DNA of 64,000 nt. Origin: Brachionus koreanus (lineage: Eukaryota > Rotifera > Eurotatoria > Ploima > Brachionidae). The DNA lies in contig PJRA01000509.1 in assembly GCA_016987375.1 (NCBI GenBank), positions 1,408,295 to 1,472,294 on the forward strand. The letters run 5' to 3'. How positions within the stretch are numbered: position 1 is the stretch's first letter; each line of letters begins with the position of its first letter. The notes below the pieces were generated by a model. It ran no database searches. It worked only from the letters and a program-made list of their open reading frames with translations, and had not been told where the DNA came from. Shown here in pieces: positions 60,275 through 64,000 of this stretch. The position numbers and the translations under genes were made by a program.

Positions 60275-60899
60275 GTGATTATTTCTAAGCTTGGATGAAA
60301 ATGAAATCAATTTAGCCACAATAATCGAGTCAAGTCAGTGTTATTTTTTAAATATCCTCCAAAATAAGGTTAATAAAATTTCGAGAATAATTTCGATTTT
60401 AATTAAATTAAATGGCCATAACTAGGCGACGCAGATCAAACATGCAAGGCAAGTCGACAAATTTTCTAAAAAGTTAATTATTTTTGCCTAAATTATCTTT
60501 TACCTTGAAACAAACAAAAAAAGTAAAAAAAAAAAAAAGCAATTTGATATTTATTGTTTAGTTTTTGATTTTTTTTTTATTTTCAAATTTAACTAAAATA
60601 AAGTAAAATTTTGTGCGGACAAAATCTTAATTTTTTTTTCTTAAGCTTAAATTAATTAATTTATCTTGTAGAATGAAAAGAATCAGATTTTTCTTTTGTT
60701 CAATTTGTGTGTATAGATTTGATCAGTAATGTTCTAGTTAAGTAAATGTCGAAAAATATGAAGTGTTTTTGTTTCGGCATTAAGATCACAAACATGATGT
60801 GATCAGATAATTGTTTGAAAGTAACATGCCATTTGGATAAGCTAGTCTAGTACTAGGTTTATCATTATTTCTAATTGGATCCGTCGCTTGGTCAACCGA

Positions 60900-63620
60900 A
60901 GCTTGATCAAAATTAATAACTTTAGTAAATATTACAAATTTTAAAATGCAATTTAATACTCAACAAATTTAGTCGACTGATTTTTTTGCTTTTTTCTCTC
61001 TCTTGGCTTGCTATTCTCGGCCTATGTGTGTGTATGTATATGTGTGCTAGTGTTTGATTTTCTCAACTTACAAATTTAATAAAACAACTAGTCAGAATAG
61101 AGTTTATCAGTTTGTGTTTATCTTCAAGTATTAAATTTTTATTAAATAAATTTCAAATAATACATGATTTTTCTAGGCTCGACTCAATTAAGCCTCATTT
61201 ATTAAAAAAAAATTCCTTCTAAATTCCAAATAAATATTTGACTGCAAGCCTGTGTATTTTATCTGTCAAATTTTGATAAAATACACTTTGAATCTAGCTA
61301 AGAAATAAGCGAGGTATCTAACAATTTCGAAATAAAATATTTAGCTGTAGGTTAGTCTGTGTCTTTGGGCCATGTGGTTGAGCAATGTTATTCGCAGGCA
61401 ACAATAGCTGTGCCACTTATTTGAATATGAATAGGCTGAATGAATTTTAATTTTGTTTTTTAAAAAAAATTAAAAATCAAGTGAATTGGAATTAATTAGA
61501 GATTATTGAGTATGTAAAATAGAGTCATGATTGCTAATAATGTGAGTCTGTGACTTATCCTTGCATAGAATACAATCACTTTTCGAATAATATTTATTTT
61601 CAATTAAAAGAAAAATTTTAAGAAATAATTTAGTTCATGTTTATTTTTCATAAAACGCTTCTCTTAGAAAACCGGAAAAATTTTTTTCTACTTGTAGAGC
61701 TTCGTAGAAAAAAAAAAGAAGGGAATTCTTACAATGCTCGATCGAATGACATTAAGAATTTTAATTAACTCCGTGATGAATGCAGCACACAAACAATTTT
61801 AGTTTTAATAAAATTTGATCGATAAAATTAAAGGCTTTAAATGAAAAAAATAAAAAAAGAAAAGAGAAAGCTATTCAAGTCAAATTCTATTAGAGTTTTC
61901 AATATCTTTTTCATTGTCCATTAAAGACGGAAATTTTTAAAAAAATTCTCGTGAGGCTCCTACTGGTCTATAGAAATATGCCATGACTGTTAGAAACTAT
62001 TCAATCCAATAGAGACTCAAGAGCAATTTTTTTTTTTAATATTTTCAGGATCTGTTTACAGAGCAGATGAGCACAATCTCTCAATAAAAATAATGATAAA
62101 TTGAAATTTATTTCCGTTTTTAATATTTATTTCATGATCAACACGTCTGGGAATATATCCTAAAATAAGTCCGGTTTTTACATCAACTCAGGACCTTTCA
62201 ATTTTTTATTCTTTGATTACAAATGGTCATAGCCGCTACACAACTTTTGAATGTAGCCAATTCAACTAAAACTCGGATTAGCTTGTTTTCTCATTAAAAA
62301 TCAAAGTTAAACTATTTTGGGATTATGTTGATAAGGCAAGAGGAAATAAAGTGAATAGTAACTATTTACTCAAAAATAATTGTCATTTTTTCTTAAGATT
62401 TTTGACTTAAAAAAAAAGAAAAAAATTTATTTATTTATTAAAGTTAAGATATAGTTGATAGTATATGAAAATATTTTTTTTAAATATAGTAGTAGACGAC
62501 GGTGAGTAGTCGAATTAGAATTTCATATATATATATATTTTTTTGGTCATTTTGTCTCTTGAAAAAAATTAAAAAGCTAAATATTTAAGATTGTTGAAAT
62601 CCTCTTTTCGCCATAGTGAACGAGTGTGTGTGTGTATATGTATGCGTATTAGATTAGGATTTATCTACTTTGTTTAGCCCGGTAACTTTTGCTAGAACTT
62701 AAAAACTTTTAGTCAAGGAAGAAAACTTATAGCTGCTTTGTTTCTAATGGTAATTGTTTGTAGTTCTAGTTTTTTTTTAAGTATTCGCCAAACTAATTTA
62801 ATAGGCTCAATTAGCTTTTTTTTTTAAAGTTTTTCTGTAGTCATTAGGCCAAGCGAATATACAAATAATAAAAAAAAAATTGCATAACACTAAAAACGAA
62901 TAAGAGTGACGAAAACTCTAAGTTGTTATTTTGACAGTAATGATTGATATGGCTAAAATTATTCAGTGCTAATGTAAACAAATTAAATTAGTTTTATTTT
63001 TTTATAATTTGTTGTTAATAAATTCACAATCAATCGAGTGTTAAATCACTTTTGGCCATTTGGTTTTTATTTTAGTTTATTTAGCAACCCCTGTAGTTCT
63101 TTCTTTTTTTTTTATCAGTGATGTAACTCGACGCTCAAGTCGAGCATTAAGTTCGAACTCAAGGCAAGGCTAGGAGTATTAAATTTCAAACAATTGTATC
63201 GAAATGGCAATCATTGAATCGCTTTATTAAAAATTCAAATTACTTTGTTTCGGATATGCAAAAATTGGCTCACACATCTAAGGGGAATATCAAAAAAATA
63301 TCAAGAGAACTCTACGGATAATAAAATTAAATAATTTTTTCTCTTATCTATTTTTTTTTAATTATTTTTTTTGTTTCTTTTTTTATCTTTGATTTAAATA
63401 TCTATAAAAAATAAAATCTAAAAATCGACCGAAATGGTCAGACATGGTCATGAGCCAAAGAACACTTGTCGATGAGAGGCATACCATTTGGTCTTAATAT
63501 TAGCTTCAAGGCCTGTACTAAGCACTCGGTATTTCTTATCAGCCATTACTTAATCGCTAAGATAGCTTTACTAGATAAAAGTACCCGTGGTTTACTCGGT
63601 ATAAAATAATTATTTTGTTT
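60900..63620. promoter_or_regulatory. Noncoding region with GC-raised patches and GT-rich repeats
   Basis: Patches such as 61,000-61,050, 61,930-62,000, 62,610-62,650 and 63,120-63,175 have more G+C than the surroundings, with GTGTGT/GTATAT repeats and a CTCGAC...GTCGAG hairpin (63,128-63,145). Similar in look to promoter or first-intron DNA of a gene beyond the right edge. Inference only. Confidence 0.3.
63448..63546 (-). other. Short open frame, possible 5' exon
   Basis: Minus strand reads MADKKYRVLSTGLEANIKTK then WYASHRQVFFGS and stop (32 codons). The residue mix is protein-like and the ATG context (GTAATGG) is fair; a weak GT donor follows SHRQ. No family recognised. Confidence 0.22.
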
Positions 63621-64000
63621 GTTTCTTTTCTAAATCTAAAGAAAATCTAGAGCCAAAAATTTTTTCTATTTATTTTGAATCTATTTAAAAAATAGAATTA
63701 TCCCATTTTAAGTACTAAAACTATAGAAAATATATATATCTCACTTTGTTTAACCTTTAAAAAAAGAAGTTTATCAATAATCATTAATGATTCTTGGGTA
63801 GCGGTGTTATTAAATATTATCTAGTATTTATGTTCGGTCAAGTTGTTAATAGTTAGTCATTTAAAAAAAAACTAATCAAATAAATTTTTTTGTTCATACA
63901 ACTTTTGGCATTTATTAATTTTAATTGTTTAAGAAATTAAAAAAATTTTTTTTTTTTATTTTATTTTTAGGAAAAAAATTTTAAATTTTATTTTCAAGTA
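63620..64000. other. AT-rich edge of window
   Basis: Nothing recognised up to the right end. Confidence 0.6.

Noticed and set aside
1..64000. CRISPR arrays, operons with Shine-Dalgarno sites, bacterial insertion sequences
   Set aside because: None seen; the window is eukaryotic by introns and gene content.

Overview
The window is nuclear DNA of a small-genome invertebrate. It is very AT-rich (intergenic DNA looks about 80% A+T), the genes have many short introns (about 45-65 nt) with GT-AG borders, and the proteins are clearly animal (SALL zinc fingers, TMED2, B56 subunit, TXNDC17, GCSH, PTCD3, HSPBP1, HSBP1). A rotifer of the Brachionus type fits composition, intron size and the TIR/MULE content, but that assignment is inference.

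Layout. 2.1-2.9 kb: TMED2 (-). 7.5-9.0 kb: an intronless SALL-type zinc-finger gene (+), facing TXNDC17 (-, 9.3-9.8 kb). 9.8-14.5 kb: a gene desert with a GC-raised noncoding island at 12.3-13.4 kb. 14.7-16.3 kb: a membrane-anchored purple-acid-phosphatase homologue that has lost its metal ligands. 18.7-26.6 kb: the PP2A regulatory subunit B56, with two multi-kb introns. 28.2-31.3 kb: two mitochondrial genes in tandem, GCSH and PTCD3. 31.9-32.1 kb: a possible one-membrane-segment micropeptide. 32.8-37.1 kb: a CCDC191-like coiled-coil gene. 37.4-38.3 kb: a foldback element. 39.1-40.1 kb: HSPBP1 (-). 41.7 kb: tRNA-Lys(TTT). 41.9-43.2 kb: an unrecognised coiled-coil gene (-). 44.1-44.6 kb: HSBP1 (-), whose intron is of the rare U12 AT-AC class and has two alternative 3' exons. 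45.5-49.8 kb: transposon graveyard (LINE relic, MULE pseudogene, inverted repeats), ending in an assembly gap (49,880-50,544). 52.4-55.6 kb: an eight-exon ARM-TIR-SAM protein. 55.6-64 kb: noncoding except for two weak exon candidates; part is GC-raised and may be regulatory.

The genes do not form one pathway. The functional links are two chaperone-related genes about 4 kb apart (HSPBP1, an Hsp70 nucleotide-exchange factor, and HSBP1, an HSF1-binding trimer) and the adjacent mitochondrial pair GCSH/PTCD3. The most notable items are (1) the HSBP1 AT-AC intron with a duplicated terminal exon carrying its own U12 branch site and AC acceptor, (2) the TIR protein with the reverse of the SARM1 domain order and a conserved NADase-type glutamate, and (3) the catalytically dead purple acid phosphatase. 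All gene models were built by hand from reading frames and splice borders; no search was run.
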